Source: Hirudo medicinalis (taxonomy: Eukaryota > Annelida > Clitellata > Hirudinida > Hirudinidae). From it: a DNA stretch of 40,823 nt. Below the pieces are notes generated by a model. It was given only the letters and a program-made list of their open reading frames with translations, ran no database searches and was not told the DNA's origin. A program made the translations under genes and the position numbers. The DNA is taken from contig MPNW01000259.1 in NCBI GenBank assembly GCA_011800805.1, positions 144,839 through 185,661 on the forward strand, given 5' to 3'. Shown one piece after another: positions 1 to 12,118 of the stretch (position 1 is its first letter; every line of letters begins with the position of its first letter).

Positions 1-1543
1 AATTTTTAATAACACAATTGACAATGGGAAAGCTCAATTGGTTCCCATAGTAAAGCTTTTCCTTGAACCATTTCCATTGTTTATTGGAGGACTGAAGGGT
101 GGAGCAGGACAAAAGAAAGGAGGAATCACCATGCCTGACGACATAATTTTCATCTTCTTGTTTAACATCTGCAAATCATTAATAATAAACAAAATAAAAC
201 TGCAGGTTTCAAATTGACAAAGCTAAGTATGAAGAATCCAAAGTGAACTGGAATATTCTTCTGGAATAGTAGTATTCAGAATATTAATAGTAAGATCTCG
301 ACCAAATCTGCATTCTGCCAGAGCTGAAGTTTTGGTCGACAACATGATTGTAATAAATAACTAAAAATCTGACCAAAAGTTTGATTGGCACACATAATGC
401 CAACATTATTGTTCATTTCACAATCCTAGTATATCAAAAGAGTTTACCTTTCAAAACAAGTGACACTGGTTTAGATTCTAGATAGATTCCAAATGGAAGG
501 TTGACCTTGCATGTGAAACTTCTTGACCTTGTGCTTATTACAGCAAATTTCCTTCTCACAGTGAATCCCTCTATGCTGGTATTTAATCCAATAGCTCCCT
601 CAATATCAACGATACCAATTTCATTAGGCCAAGGATGGGAGGATATATTGAATGAACACTCCAATATGGTGCTGTTGTCACTCAACAGTGAGTGGCGCTT
701 TCCGGTATTATCTATCAATAAATTCGCTTCTCTTCCTGCAGATAAATTCGAATAAATTGTGACTTCGATTTTAATTTATTACAATAAAAGAATACTCATA
801 AACAAAATGCTTATACAATACATTTTTTATCGTTATGGTAAAGTTAATTTTAATTATTGTAAAAGAACTTTCTTAGATCAAATACAAGTTCAAGAAGACA
901 TAGAATAATCTAATGCTTTACCAATGACTATGACTATGTGAATTGATACATCTAGTGAATTGTACTGGCACGAGTATGCCCCAGCATCTCCAAATTGCAG
1001 GTTCTCAATGGACAATGCTAGGCTTGAAGAATCTGAACTAAAGTTGAATCTTCCACTGGAATAGTAGTATTCAGAATTGTAGTAATAAGTTCTTGGCCAT
1101 ATCTGCATTTTGCTAGAGCTAAAGTTCTGGTCGACAAACATAATAAAGCCATAATAGTAATAGTTGTAAGCGTTGCTGACATTCTTAGTGTCAGTGCAGT
1201 TTAGTTTTATTGAGTCTCCCTCTTTGGCAGTGTAAATATCAGAGTCTGCTCCAGAGTCTGCTGTGATATCAAGAAAAGGTAATTTTTGAATAACAAATAT
1301 TAACAAAATTGATCAAACATTGCAAAATAACATTTATTTTGACTATGCCTTTAACAACATTTGATAATGCATCACAAAACTTTATTTGTCAATATTATAT
1401 ACATTACATAAATCCAATAACTATTAAACACTAGCGGTGTGGAGGAATGCCTTTATTATTAAGTGGAGAGCAACGTTTCAAAAATACAACATACCAAATA
1501 AGATGACAATAACAGCCAACGCGACAATCGCTTGCGACTTCAT
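1..1543 (-). CDS. Ig-superfamily cell-surface or secreted protein, 5' part (3' end outside window)
   Basis: Exons on the minus strand: 1495-1543 (ATG at 1543, hydrophobic signal peptide MKSQAIVALAVIVILFG), 922-1260 (Ig domain 1, V-like), 448-735 (Ig domain 2) and 1-168 (Ig domain 3, cut by the window edge). Each domain has its first Cys (KLNC, ILEC, LLSC). Ig1 ends in the classic D-x-G-x-Y-x-C (DAGAYSC), Ig2 in FTCKV, and Ig3 shows the core Trp (WKWFKEK). Every intron is phase 1, the pattern of shuffled Ig modules. Ig1 is rich in Tyr and Ser, with several N-x-S/T sites. No transmembrane segment is visible, so membrane anchoring is unknown, as is the ligand. A broken copy of the Ig1 exon lies between Ig2 and Ig3. 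The Ig assignment is firm; the subfamily (adhesion or immune receptor) cannot be given. Confidence 0.8.
200..355 (-). pseudogene. decayed duplicate of the Ig1 exon
   Basis: On the minus strand this stretch is clearly similar to the middle of the Ig1 exon at roughly 1010-1150. Read in the same frame it keeps VDQNFSS, MQIW, YSEYYYS and LALSI, but carries two in-frame stops (after RSYY and after LALSI). It also lacks the region encoding the DAGAYSC end of the domain. It sits in the intron between Ig2 and Ig3. I infer an exon duplication that was lost or never used. Confidence 0.75.
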
Positions 1544-2945
1544 CTTGATACCAAGACTTTTTCAAACTGAGTTCTCTGCTTCTTACGACTCCCTCGTCTG
1601 TACTTTTTTAAACCGCCTACGTGTTTGCTACGGTTTGTTGCCTAATTTAGAATGTATAATATAATTGAATATATCGACTAACGATAAAGTTACTTCTCTG
1701 AGCTTCGATTTTCACCTGGAATGAACTTTCTAATCAGCAATTTAACTCTTTAGGTCTATTTGTTTTAATTGCAGGTCAGGACAGTTTCAAGACCGGACCT
1801 TGCAGATATCGAAACGAAGGTAGATTGGAAATGCCAGAACTTAGAATTCCGTGGTTTCTAAACGGTTTGAATTGAAATTCGTTTGATGAAAACCACAAAA
1901 CAGCAAAGTCAGTGATAATTTTAGTAATTAAAAAGCTATTTAAAAAGATTGTACTGGAGTTTGTCTGAGTTCACAGTCTAACAAAAGACAAATTTTGTCG
2001 CGGAGTGATTCAAGGGTACGCAATAGAAATCGATAGTCAAACATAATACCTGATAACACCTAGTGCACTAGCAGAACAATAAACCGCTTTTTCGGCTTTA
2101 AACAGGGTCACGTCTGAATTTATAGACAAGATTGGGATAGAACATGAAAATCGTCGAAAACTTTGAAGTTGGCAGAAAACGGTAGCTAGCGCCATTCGTC
2201 TGCGCAATCTCATTTTTTTTATCGCTGTTAACTCAGCAGTTTCATATATTATTTTTGGAGTTATTATACTTTTGTATAACTTAATAATATTCAATATTTA
2301 ATGATATGTTAATAACAAAGTAATCGCATATTAAATTTTTTTTTTAGGCAGTTATTTGGTTACATTTCATATCTGGACTAAGATATTTAAATAAATTATC
2401 TTGATAATTGCTCATATTTTTGTAAATACCTGAGGCAAAATTCCATTAGAATAGTGGGAATTGCTATAAAATATTCATGTAATTAGAAAGTTAAATTATA
2501 ATTTTAGAACAATTGTTCTATATTTTGTTTAAGTTGTTGCTAAAAATGCTTCTTACATGACGGTTCTGCGTTCGTTCCAATTATCCCTACTTTAGGATAA
2601 TTACTTAAAAAAGTAGAATTACGAGCACTTCATTTCAAGTGTAAATATTCAATATAAAATTTTTACTTTGGCTAAAAATTTATTTCGAAAGAATTTGCAG
2701 CTAACCTTAAATTATATGCAGCGCCTACTCATATGGTGGTCTGCAATTTGGGACATCCTTGACAATAATGAGTCCTCTTGTTTACTAAGAAGCGTGAATC
2801 TATCGTCACAAAAGTACATTTTTGGTTTGGATCTGATGGTATAACAGAACTGAAATGAGATGACGATCGATTTAAATTCGAATTGATAAGTTGTTGAAGT
2901 TAGACCAGGACACTTTTAAACCAACCAAGGGAAGAACGTATTCTC
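1544..2945. other. intergenic, divergent promoters of the Ig gene and the convertase
   Basis: AT-rich spacer between two divergently transcribed genes. No ORF with family similarity, no RNA gene and no recognisable promoter element was seen. Both promoters must lie here if the first exons are correctly placed. Confidence 0.5.
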
Positions 2946-5900
2946 ATGGAGGATAATTTAATTCGCGCGAAAGGGCTTCGTTTAATCTTAACGATATGTC
3001 TTGGCATATATCTCGCCAGATACAGTGAAGCAACGAAACTTACGGACGTATTTGCAGTCGAAATTGTCGGGGATCCCGCAGTGGCTAATAGTATAGCCGC
3101 CAAATATGGCTTCAAAGTTTTAAGCCATGTGAGTATTAATGAATTTTGTCCATTTCTTGTGTTAAAAGTTCATGCAAAATTGGATGAACTCCTGAACTGC
3201 AGTTTTAAATCTATTGTAACATATAATAGTTACATTTACCTTTAATTAATTGAGGGTTTTTTTGCATTATTCGNTGTCCATTTCTTGTGTTAAAAGTTCA
3301 TGCAAAATTGGATGAACTCCTGAACTGCAGTTTTAAATCTATTGTAACATATAATAGTTACATTTACCTTTAATTAATTGAGGGTTTTTTTGCATTATTC
3401 GAGTTATTTCACAATTTATTTATAATAAATTAAACTTTAAAATGTTCTGAGATTTAATATTTCTAGGTGAATTTCTGAAAGCATTTTGAGCTTGAATCCA
3501 AATGTTGCCATTATTTATTCTGAATTGAGAAACAAGTTTGGATTAATTATTTTTTGTCTGCTTCTACAGTTGGAACACTTTGGAGGTGTTTATGAATTTG
3601 TTAGCAATGAAATCAGTGACAGATCGAAAAGGTCGGATGAAGATTTATCAGCCGAGCTGGCCCTAGACCCAAGGGTCAGTAGACACGGGATAATTTATGA
3701 AGACATAATTGTATGTAAATTTTTTTAAATTTTAAATCTACAAACTGAAGGTACAAACCATTTGATCTTGAGCACAAATTTGTGTACTTATAACACAAAA
3801 GAACAAAGCGTATGCCTCCACAGATGATTATTAAGAAATAAAATTCTGTTCAGAGTAAATAAATAACTTGAAATATTATATCTTTGCTGACTCCTCCAAG
3901 TCACAAAATTTACCGTGATTAATCGATTGTCACAAGTTTGTGACAAAAAAATTTAGTGAATTCACTAAAATAATTCTGACTTGGACTTGAACTGCTTGCC
4001 AATCCCATTATAAATGACCCTAAGGTCACCCGGGTCGAGCAGCAGAGGGTACTACAGAGGCAGAAGAGGGAAGAGGTTCGGCACCTGCCGGAGGAGGGGG
4101 ACTTCGCGTTTAACGACCCACTCTTCAAGAACCAGTGGTACTTGGTTGGTGGATTTGGAGTTTTGGTTGAAAATAAGCCTAGTTGAGTTATGTTAAGTTG
4201 ACTCGTTGTGCTCTTTATTTCGTATTTTTTCCTGTCAGACTTGTTTTTATAAACGGAAATGTTTCCAATGCGATCGGTAATGCCGATAACGGGAACCTCG
4301 TGTGTTCGAGATGAATTGCATGGATGAGGCATGCGTTCTCTCGCGATGCATCAATGAGCAATTGTGAAACTGGTCGATTGTTCACCTTCCAGCTTGCTCT
4401 GCCTTTGTGCTCATGGTGCTGTGTGAAAGAACCACATTTACTTAAATGAGTGATAATAATAATTAGTAATATTAAGAACAATTTGTCAATAGTGGAATGT
4501 TCAGGGATTTCGTGTTCCCAGCCGTTTCATTCCAAGTCGTCAAGTTCAGTAATTTGATTAATTAATTTCCTTCAATTCCAGATCGACAGGGGTCAATCGG
4601 GGGGATTTGGAGGTCACGACATGAACGTAGCCCCTGTGTGGAAGAAGGGGTTCAGCGGAAAGGGGATAGTGGTCACTATTGTGGATGACGGGGTGGACCA
4701 CAAGCACCCCGACCTGCAGTTGAACTACGTTAGGACTCTCTCGATCGATAATGAATCAATTAAGNGTGGAAGAAGGGGTTCAGCGGAAAGGGGATAGTGG
4801 TCACTATTGTGGATGACGGGGTGGACCACAAGCACCCCGACCTGCAGTTGAACTACGTTAGGACTCTCTCGATCGATAATGAATCAATTAAGTCAGTTTT
4901 TATCAATTAAACTCCTAAAGATCTGAAAATGGATCTGTGTTGTTGCGGTGGTGTACTCATTATTTCTATAATTTGTTTATTTGTTATTTATGCTTTACTC
5001 GTTCAGAAATATTTCTGCATTGCCCCTGGTAATTCGATATTTATGACGACAGAAAATTTTATTAATAAATAATTTAATGATTAATTTTAATAATAAGTAA
5101 TTTTATTGTCGGCCATTTGCTAATTGGTCGGTTATTTAAACTCTTCAGGATCCAAAGGCCAGTGCCGACCTCAACGACCCCGACGATCCCTTCAACGACC
5201 CGACCCCAAACATGGTTGACCCTGGAAACAAGTAATGGCCATTCTTATGTTCTGGATCAGTGAATAGCATGTGATGTTGTAATGTTACAATTCACTGTAA
5301 TTTGTTAAGCATCTTAATTCATTACATCGTTATGATTTATAATATTATTATTATTATTATTACCATCATCGTTATCATTATTATTATTAATTTCTACAAC
5401 TTTGGTATTCGTTATCTGGTTAATTATCGCAAATGGATTTTAAGATTTATGCCGGTCAATTCTATTGCTGAACAATGTTTGGCAAAAGTAACAACAGAAA
5501 TATTTTATTTTTGGAGATCTTAACTCGCAGTCCAATAGAAGGATTTCAGGATGAAACTTGAGACGTTTGGTAATCGAATTTTGAAAAAATAGGTTTTTAA
5601 GTTGGCTTCCGAGGAGTTTGTTCCTCGGTCGATCAGATGGCAGAGAGTTTTGGGACTTTCGTTTGTTTTTGCTCGTCATTTAAGGGTTTTTGGACCGTCC
5701 GGGGGATTGCGTGGACAGCCCGGTAGACGAGGTAGTGGTGGTCGTGGACAATTTGGTTTTTAAATTTTTGTTGCGCTTTTAACGTCGAAACAGAAGTCGG
5801 ACTAACATTTGTGAGGCTTTGGTGTTTTAGTTGTTCTCAGTTTGAAATGATTTTTTTCAGAAGTTTAGTCAATTTTTCAATTGAGTTTGGTTGATTTTCT

Positions 5901-6391
5901 TTGGTCGAGGGGTCGAGTTCAAACTGGGAACTTTAATTAGGAACTGCCGTACACAAATAATTTAGTGTAATTTATGTTAATGCTCATTTGGATTACCTTG
6001 GTAATGAATATTCAAATGTTGGGTCAGTTTTATTTTTGACCCCTGAATGAGGTCATCTATTTTTAGTAGTGATTTGAACCTTGTATTTATTTATTTTTGC
6101 ATTTAATCAAGATTTCCCAGGTCTGATTTAGAACTTTTGAGTTTCGTTTCAAGTTATTTTTTCCCCCATTTATTGATATTTGGAAAAAATTCTAACTTTA
6201 AACGAATGATTTTTCCCCCCATCCAAAGTCACGGTACGAAGTGTGCAGGAGCAGTTGCAGCCCTCGCCAACAACTCGAAGTGCGGAGTCGGAGTGGCATT
6301 CAATGCGAGGATCGGAGGTAAGTAGTTGGCAATCAATTAATCGATAAAATAATTGATACAATATATGCACAGGATTAGGCATTGAATACTG

Positions 6392-6423
<32 letters not shown>

Positions 6424-7309
6424 GAATAACAATTGAATAATTAGGGTGACTCGAGATTTGCAATTTGGATAAGTAATAATAAAATCAACAACAACAATAA
6501 TAATAATATTAATAATTTCAATGTTTCTAATAATAGCATATGCTGATAATAATTCTTAATTTCCAAATAGTTATCGATAAGAGATTTGTCTCTTAATCAC
6601 ACACATCCCCATCCAATAAATTGAAGTGCCTCCATTGTAGGAATCCGAATGCTGGATGGAGTCGTGACCGACCTTTTGGAGTCACGTTCCCTCCTCTACA
6701 ACAACCAGTACGTCGACATCTACAGCTCCTCTTGGGGTCCCAAGGATAACGGGTCGGTCATGGACGGGCCGCACAGGTACACCCGAAAGGCCCTGGAGAA
6801 CGGTGCCAAGAAGGTGAACGGCGGTGATGGAAATGATGATGTGATGATTACAATGGTTATGATGGTGATGATGATGATGATGATGATGAGTTAAGTAATT
6901 AACTAATTAGCATTTGCTGCACAACTGGACAGCTCGGGTGGGCCAACAATTGCCCTGATGAGTCACGTCGTTGTTGTTGTTGCTGTTGTTGTTGTTGTTA
7001 CTGTTATTGTTATTATTATTATTATTATTATTGCGTTCCTGCCATCTAGGGGCGCGGTGGAAAGGGCTCGATATATGTCTGGGCCACGGGCAACGGAGGA
7101 CGAGAAGGTGACGACTGCAACTGTGACGGTTACATCACCAGCATATACACCTTGACCGTTGGGAGCATCGCCAGCAACGGCAATTTCACCTCGTTTGGCG
7201 AGATATGCCCCTCCACGATGGCTGTGGTCTTTGCCAGTGGACTACAATCATTAGATAAAGACTTTGCCCATGTGGTGAGCTGGCTGATTATAATGATGAT
7301 GATGATGAT

Positions 7310-7356
<47 letters not shown>

Positions 7357-7367
7357 TGATGGCATTA

Positions 7368-7400
<33 letters not shown>

Positions 7401-8273
7401 GTGATGGTGATGGTGATGGTGATGGTGATGGTGATGATGATGATGATGGCATTAATGATGAGGATGAGGATGATGACAATTACGATGGTGACCATGAGGA
7501 TGATGATGGTGATGGTGATGATGAAGCCATACCCATCTAGGTGACAACGGATGCAGGTGGAAAGTGCACCAAGTACTTTGTGGGGACGTCCACGGCAGCT
7601 CCACTGGCAGCTGGTTGTGTTGCACTTGTCCTCGAGGCCAAGTCAGTTGATCCAGTCTCTTGTTGAAGAGCCTCACGATTATTTTGATTATATTATGATG
7701 ATTTATTATAATAATTGACTCATGAATATTAATTAGGCTAAGATGATATTTGTTGGTGCCGGTTAATCATACACGCTCTCTTCAACTTTTGATCGGAACA
7801 ATTTGATTGGACGATGACGATGATGGTGATGCCGGTGATGATAGAGCAGTTTGATTCGACTTGAAGTTTTGACTCTGATCAGTCATTATCCGTCATTAAC
7901 AACATTGACGTCACTGTAAAGCTTAATCAATCACAATGATTGACATCCCCAAATTGCTTCTCAATCAAAATTACACACCAATCATTAATAAACCCATCCA
8001 TCACTGCAGTGGCAATCTCACGTGGAGAGACGTGCAGCACATTGTGGCCGAAACATCCGTGGTGCCGAACGAGGAGGAGGATGGGTGGACCGTGAATGGC
8101 GGTGGTTACCATGTCAACCACAAGTTTGGGTTCGGTGCCATGGACTGCTCCAGGATGGTTGAGGCCGCCCTGTCGTGGAATTTGGTTCAGGAGCAGAAGA
8201 GTTGCATCGCCAGGTCGAGCATGAAACCAAGGTCAGTTGTTAATAATAGTAATGTTAATGATAATAGCGGTAG

Positions 8274-8304
<31 letters not shown>

Positions 8305-9600
8305 AATAATAATAATAATAACAGCAACAATAATAATCATAACATCGACAATAGTAATAGTGAGTTGTTGATGTTGTTATGTTGTCATCGCCGGTGATGT
8401 TGGACCATTGGTTCTTAATTTTCATTTTCTATGTTTTCATAAAAGCATACATGGTTTAAATTCCTGCCGTTTTTCATGCAATAACATTTCTGTCCTTGCA
8501 CAACCACCTACTCCTACAACTCCAGGGTTCTAATGGTGGGACAGACCATCACCGAGTCGCTAGTCACCGACGGCTTCTGCAACTTGTCGTCCTCCTCGGA
8601 CTCCATAGACAGGTTGGAGCACGTCCAGGTGTATGTGAAGATGAGCCACGTGAAGAGGGGCGACATCAGCATCAACATCACCTCACCTTCCGGCACGACC
8701 TCAAATCTCCTGAAGGTCGGTGGTCTCGAAATTGCAGTCCTCTTTTAGGAAATATTTTTTGGCTTAACAGAGCAGATGAAATGAATTTTTAGGAGTTTGT
8801 TATTGTTAAAAAAAAATTTATTTGCATGTTTTTGAAGATTATTTCCCAATGAAAATGATCAAAGTACCGTAAATGACATCGTTGTTAGGTACAACTACTA
8901 ATGATCACAACAACAGTGGCATTTGGTATCGAACATCGTGTTAGTAATGATAATGATGAAAGTTTTTACTACAATGATACCAAAGGTCAGACCACTGGAT
9001 ACCTCAAAGGATGGCATCAACTTTATCTTCATGACAGTCCACAACTGGGGTGAAAACCCCGTGGGTAGGTGGACTCTTGCAGTTAAGGACAACTCCAATA
9101 ATGGCAGTGGAAAGGTGGGTGAGCTGGAAAACTGGGCCATCGGGTTCAACGGGGTTCAGGGAGAACTGGCCAATCACGAAAAGTGAATGTTACTCATTGT
9201 CCTTTCACATTTGACTGTTGATAAAATTTAATTACCTGTTTATTTTAAATTGCTGATCAATTTGTCGTAGACTTCATTTGCTATTTTACGTCGACGATCG
9301 TGCATTCGCTCGTTCGCGAATTGACCCGTTCGTTCACTCTGCGAAATTAGGTGGAGAATGTCCGACGGCCACCTGCTGAAGGACGGAAGGATCGGAGGAA
9401 CGAAGCTCGAAGATCGGCGGAGGGTGCTCGAGCAGCGCCATCTCGTGTCGCCGAGGACGACGACCCACGAAGAACAGCAGCTTTCCAACAGGGAGGATGC
9501 TGACAAAGATGATAGCGAGGACCATGTTGATATATTTAGAGACCATGTTGCAAGAGGCCAAAAGGCCATTGGCAATGAAAATGATACCGATGGTGATGAA

Positions 9601-9631
<31 letters not shown>

Positions 9632-9795
9632 CTAATGCTAGCATCAGTGATTACAAATTACATAACCTGCTGGAAAGATTGAAGGCTATAAATAGAAAGA
9701 GTCGACTACTGGACGAGCAGAGGATTGCAAGGAGGGGCTTCCTTGGATGGAATCGGCTCAACCGTAGGGGGGATCCATGGTACGGTGGGGCCTAG
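2946..9795 (+). CDS. PCSK1: subtilisin/kexin-type proprotein convertase, PC1/3-like
   Basis: Calcium-dependent serine endoprotease that cuts prohormones after dibasic sites in the secretory pathway. Exons: 2946-3128, 3570-3674, 4025-4144, 4582-4728, 5149-5231, 6229-6317, 6641-6813, 7050-7274, 7541-7641, 8010-8231, 8526-8715, 8986-9182, 9351-9795; phases agree and give about 759 aa (human PC1/3 is 753). Order: signal peptide (about 10-29), prodomain ending in the self-cleavage site RQKR (108-111), catalytic domain with Asp171 (DDGVD), His214 (HGTKC), oxyanion Asn315 (GNGG) and Ser392 (GTSTAAP), and a P domain with RGD (527-529) and [11 protein letters not shown]. No Cys-rich region or membrane span follows, which argues against furin; the P domain reads most like PC1/3. 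The tail is acidic with a poly-Asp run and ends in a basic helix-prone segment. The last splice could be skipped, giving a stop at 9184-9186. Part of exon 4 is repeated by an assembly overlap. Confidence 0.88.
3147..3401. repeat. exact 127-bp direct repeat around a single N (assembly overlap)
   Basis: 3147-3273 and 3275-3401 are identical, separated only by N at 3274. They lie in the first convertase intron. The length equals that of the second such block at 4638, which points to contig ends with an unmerged fixed-length overlap rather than biology. Confidence 0.9.
4638..4892. repeat. exact 127-bp direct repeat around a single N (assembly overlap)
   Basis: 4638-4764 and 4766-4892 are identical around N at 4765. 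The block includes the 3' part of the exon carrying the catalytic Asp and its donor site, so a naive gene model could count that exon twice. Only 4582-4728 should be used. Confidence 0.9.
6839..6892 (+). repeat. (GAT)n microsatellite just inside a convertase intron
   Basis: GAT/ATG triplet run starting about 25 bases after the donor at 6814. A (GTT)n/(ATT)n run at 6967-7033 sits about 16 bases upstream of the next acceptor, so this short intron is largely microsatellite. Confidence 0.8.
7291..7530 (+). repeat. compound (GAT)n/(GAC)n/(GGT)n microsatellite
   Basis: Nearly the whole intron between the exons ending at 7274 and starting at 7541 is made of GATGAT, GACGAT and GATGGT triplets, with a short motif (gatggcattaatgat) occurring twice. 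Open frames across it on both strands are repeat artefacts. Confidence 0.85.
8274..8340 (+). repeat. (AAC)n/(AAT)n microsatellite
   Basis: Triplet run in the convertase intron 43 bases after the donor at 8232. It produces a spurious poly-Asn open frame that continues from the upstream exon. Confidence 0.85.
9598..9632 (+). repeat. coding (GAT)n run in the convertase tail
   Basis: GATGAAGATGAT triplets are read in frame as Asp/Glu in the last convertase exon, giving a poly-Asp stretch in the acidic tail. Flanking sequence is not repetitive and stays open to the stop at 9795. Confidence 0.75.
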
Positions 9796-11173
9796 TTGGG
9801 GTTTTAGTTTGAATGCATGACTTCGACTTATGCTAGATTTAAGTGCCTTCTTTGCAATTGGTCGAATTATCAAATCGAATTCATTGCAATTGGTCACATC
9901 TTTGAGCTTATTCCATAATTTTTATTTTCCAGGCTTTTTTTGTTGCTTCCTTTCAACTATTCGACTGCTTTTGCATTTTATCCGTCCACATTTTGATCCC
10001 AGATTCTGCACCCGTACGTGTTCATGTTCCGTCATTTTGTTTGTTCCGTCGTCCGTTTCGGTCGTTCCCCACTTTCACCATTCCTTCACAACTTTGAAAA
10101 TCCATTCCACTGTTCGATTATCACGATTCAATTTCCGATCATCCATCACGGGCCAGTGACACGGGCCTCGCTTAAAATCAAAAGTTAATCAAATCGTGAC
10201 GTTGATATTAAGTTTCAACCATGTTGAGATTATTGTGCCATGTTGAGATCATTATGCGTGTTATACTGCAAACTTTGTGTTCTTCAACTCTTTCAGCAAA
10301 TTCTTTCAGACTAAGTCACAGTTAACCATGCTAGTTACAGATAACCCTATTTGTGAATAACAGTTACAAGTGATGCTAGTGGCTAGGCAATGGCCATAAT
10401 TGCTTGCTCAGGATTGGTTCACACTTCTATCCACTCCTCGTGGTGGCAATGGGTGAGTTTTAACCTGTCGTGCTCAACGTTACCTACAACTCGCAGAGCT
10501 ACTCCAAACATAAATCATTTTAAAAATCTCGAGTCGCACGAGGATTGTGTACTCACTTCATTTGTTCGTTTTTCTTTACGTAAATATTTTATTTCAACCC
10601 ACATTTATTTAAATTTATTTAATCGTGATGTATTCCGCGCGACCGCCTTCTTCTGCCTGCTTCGATTGGTGCTTTTACTAGGGAGGTTAATTTTTTGCGA
10701 TCACCTTGTTCGCAACTACTTGTCGAAATTGTTAGAAATAAACATTCTATTTAAAACGTTTGCTTAAATTTGATCACTCTAGAGCTGGCCGCTAGTGCCA
10801 ATGGGGACTGTGGTTGTTTGATCATGTGATCGCTGTTATGCTGGGATTGTGCAAGTCACATGAGAGTAGGTGGATTCTCTACTAGAATTGAGGATTGGAA
10901 CTTGTCAGGAATTTGTCTGACATTGATAATGATAACAACAACGATATTAACAATATATTAATGTTATATATTGTTATATTAATGTAATTATAATTAAAAG
11001 TGAAAATAATAACAGTTAATTCGTGAGGTGCCATGTGCGTGAGAGTTTCCAAGAAATAGATGGTAGTACGAGTGAGTCGACTTGTTCAATTGAACCCTGA
11101 TGGTTTGGTAGTCCTCGATTTTACAAAACTTTCTTCTGCCTGCAGTAAGGTGTCTGCCAAGTGAGACATTCAA
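9796..11173. other. intergenic spacer between convergent genes
   Basis: Lies between the 3' ends of the convertase (+) and DNAJB13 (-), so it should hold both 3' UTRs. An AATAAA at about 10737 is a possible poly(A) signal for the + strand, but it is remote from the stop. Open frames at 9830-10159 and 10390-10767 show no family similarity or splice context. Confidence 0.45.
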
Positions 11174-12029
11174 TCAGATCAGCCCCCCAGGGTTCTCCTG
11201 GTCATAGCACGTGTTCTTCACGTTCCTTGGCAGGGCCATCTTGATGAGTTCCTTGCGCTGGTTTTTGAGTTGTGCAGGGAATCGGATGTCAAAGTGGATG
11301 ATCATGTCGCCCTTTTTTTCAGGGTTTGAGGGCAGGGGCATGCCCTCTCCTACCACTGTCTTTGTGTAGCCAGGTCTAGGAGGGATGAGGTTAGAATTTT
11401 GGAATTAGATTTATTTTAAAATTAGCCAGTCAAAGTGAGAAGAACTCACCTGACGACCTCAGTTATTGGCACGTGGATGATTCTCTCGTCCAGCGTGTGG
11501 ATTTCCAGGGTGGCCCCAGTGAGGGCGCAGTTGAGGGAGATGGGCACAACGTGGATCAGGTCGTCACCCTCCCTTTGAAAATCTGGATGTTCCTTGTCTT
11601 TGAGGATGAAAATGATGTCAGCTATTGGAAGAAGAAGAAAAAAACAAACTAAAGATGTATTTATTTATTATAATTTAATAAGAATAAGGTTGATAAATAA
11701 TAATATACTTTTTACGTAATTTATCAATCAACATTGCGACAAACAATGCATCGTGATGCTTTCTTTAAACAAAACGCAGCATGGAAAAAGCCTCCAAAAT
11801 GGAGAGGGTGATAATCTCTTCCGACCTGGAATGTTGTTCGGTCCCTGGTCGCCTTCTCGTGGGAAGGTGATCCGGGTCCCCTGTTTCCACCCTTTCTTGA
11901 TGGTGATGGTGAGGATTTTCTCCTGAATGACCGACGACATCCCATCTTCGGCCATCACCTGGGAAGTTGCGACGTGGTTTAAAAATGCAAGTAAGACTGT
12001 GAGAATAGAAATTGTTAATGAAGTAATTT

Positions 12030-12067
<38 letters not shown>

Positions 12068-12083
12068 TAACAACAACAACAAC

Positions 12084-12118
<35 letters not shown>

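Noticed and set aside
4766..4892. Second copy of the catalytic-Asp exon as a real duplicated exon
   Set aside because: It is part of an exact 127-bp overlap at a single N and lacks its own acceptor.
6958..7544. Several overlapping long open frames on both strands (poly-Val, poly-Ile, poly-Ser, poly-Met)
   Set aside because: They are translations of GAT/ATT microsatellites in convertase introns; the real exons 7050-7274 and 7541-7641 are explained separately.
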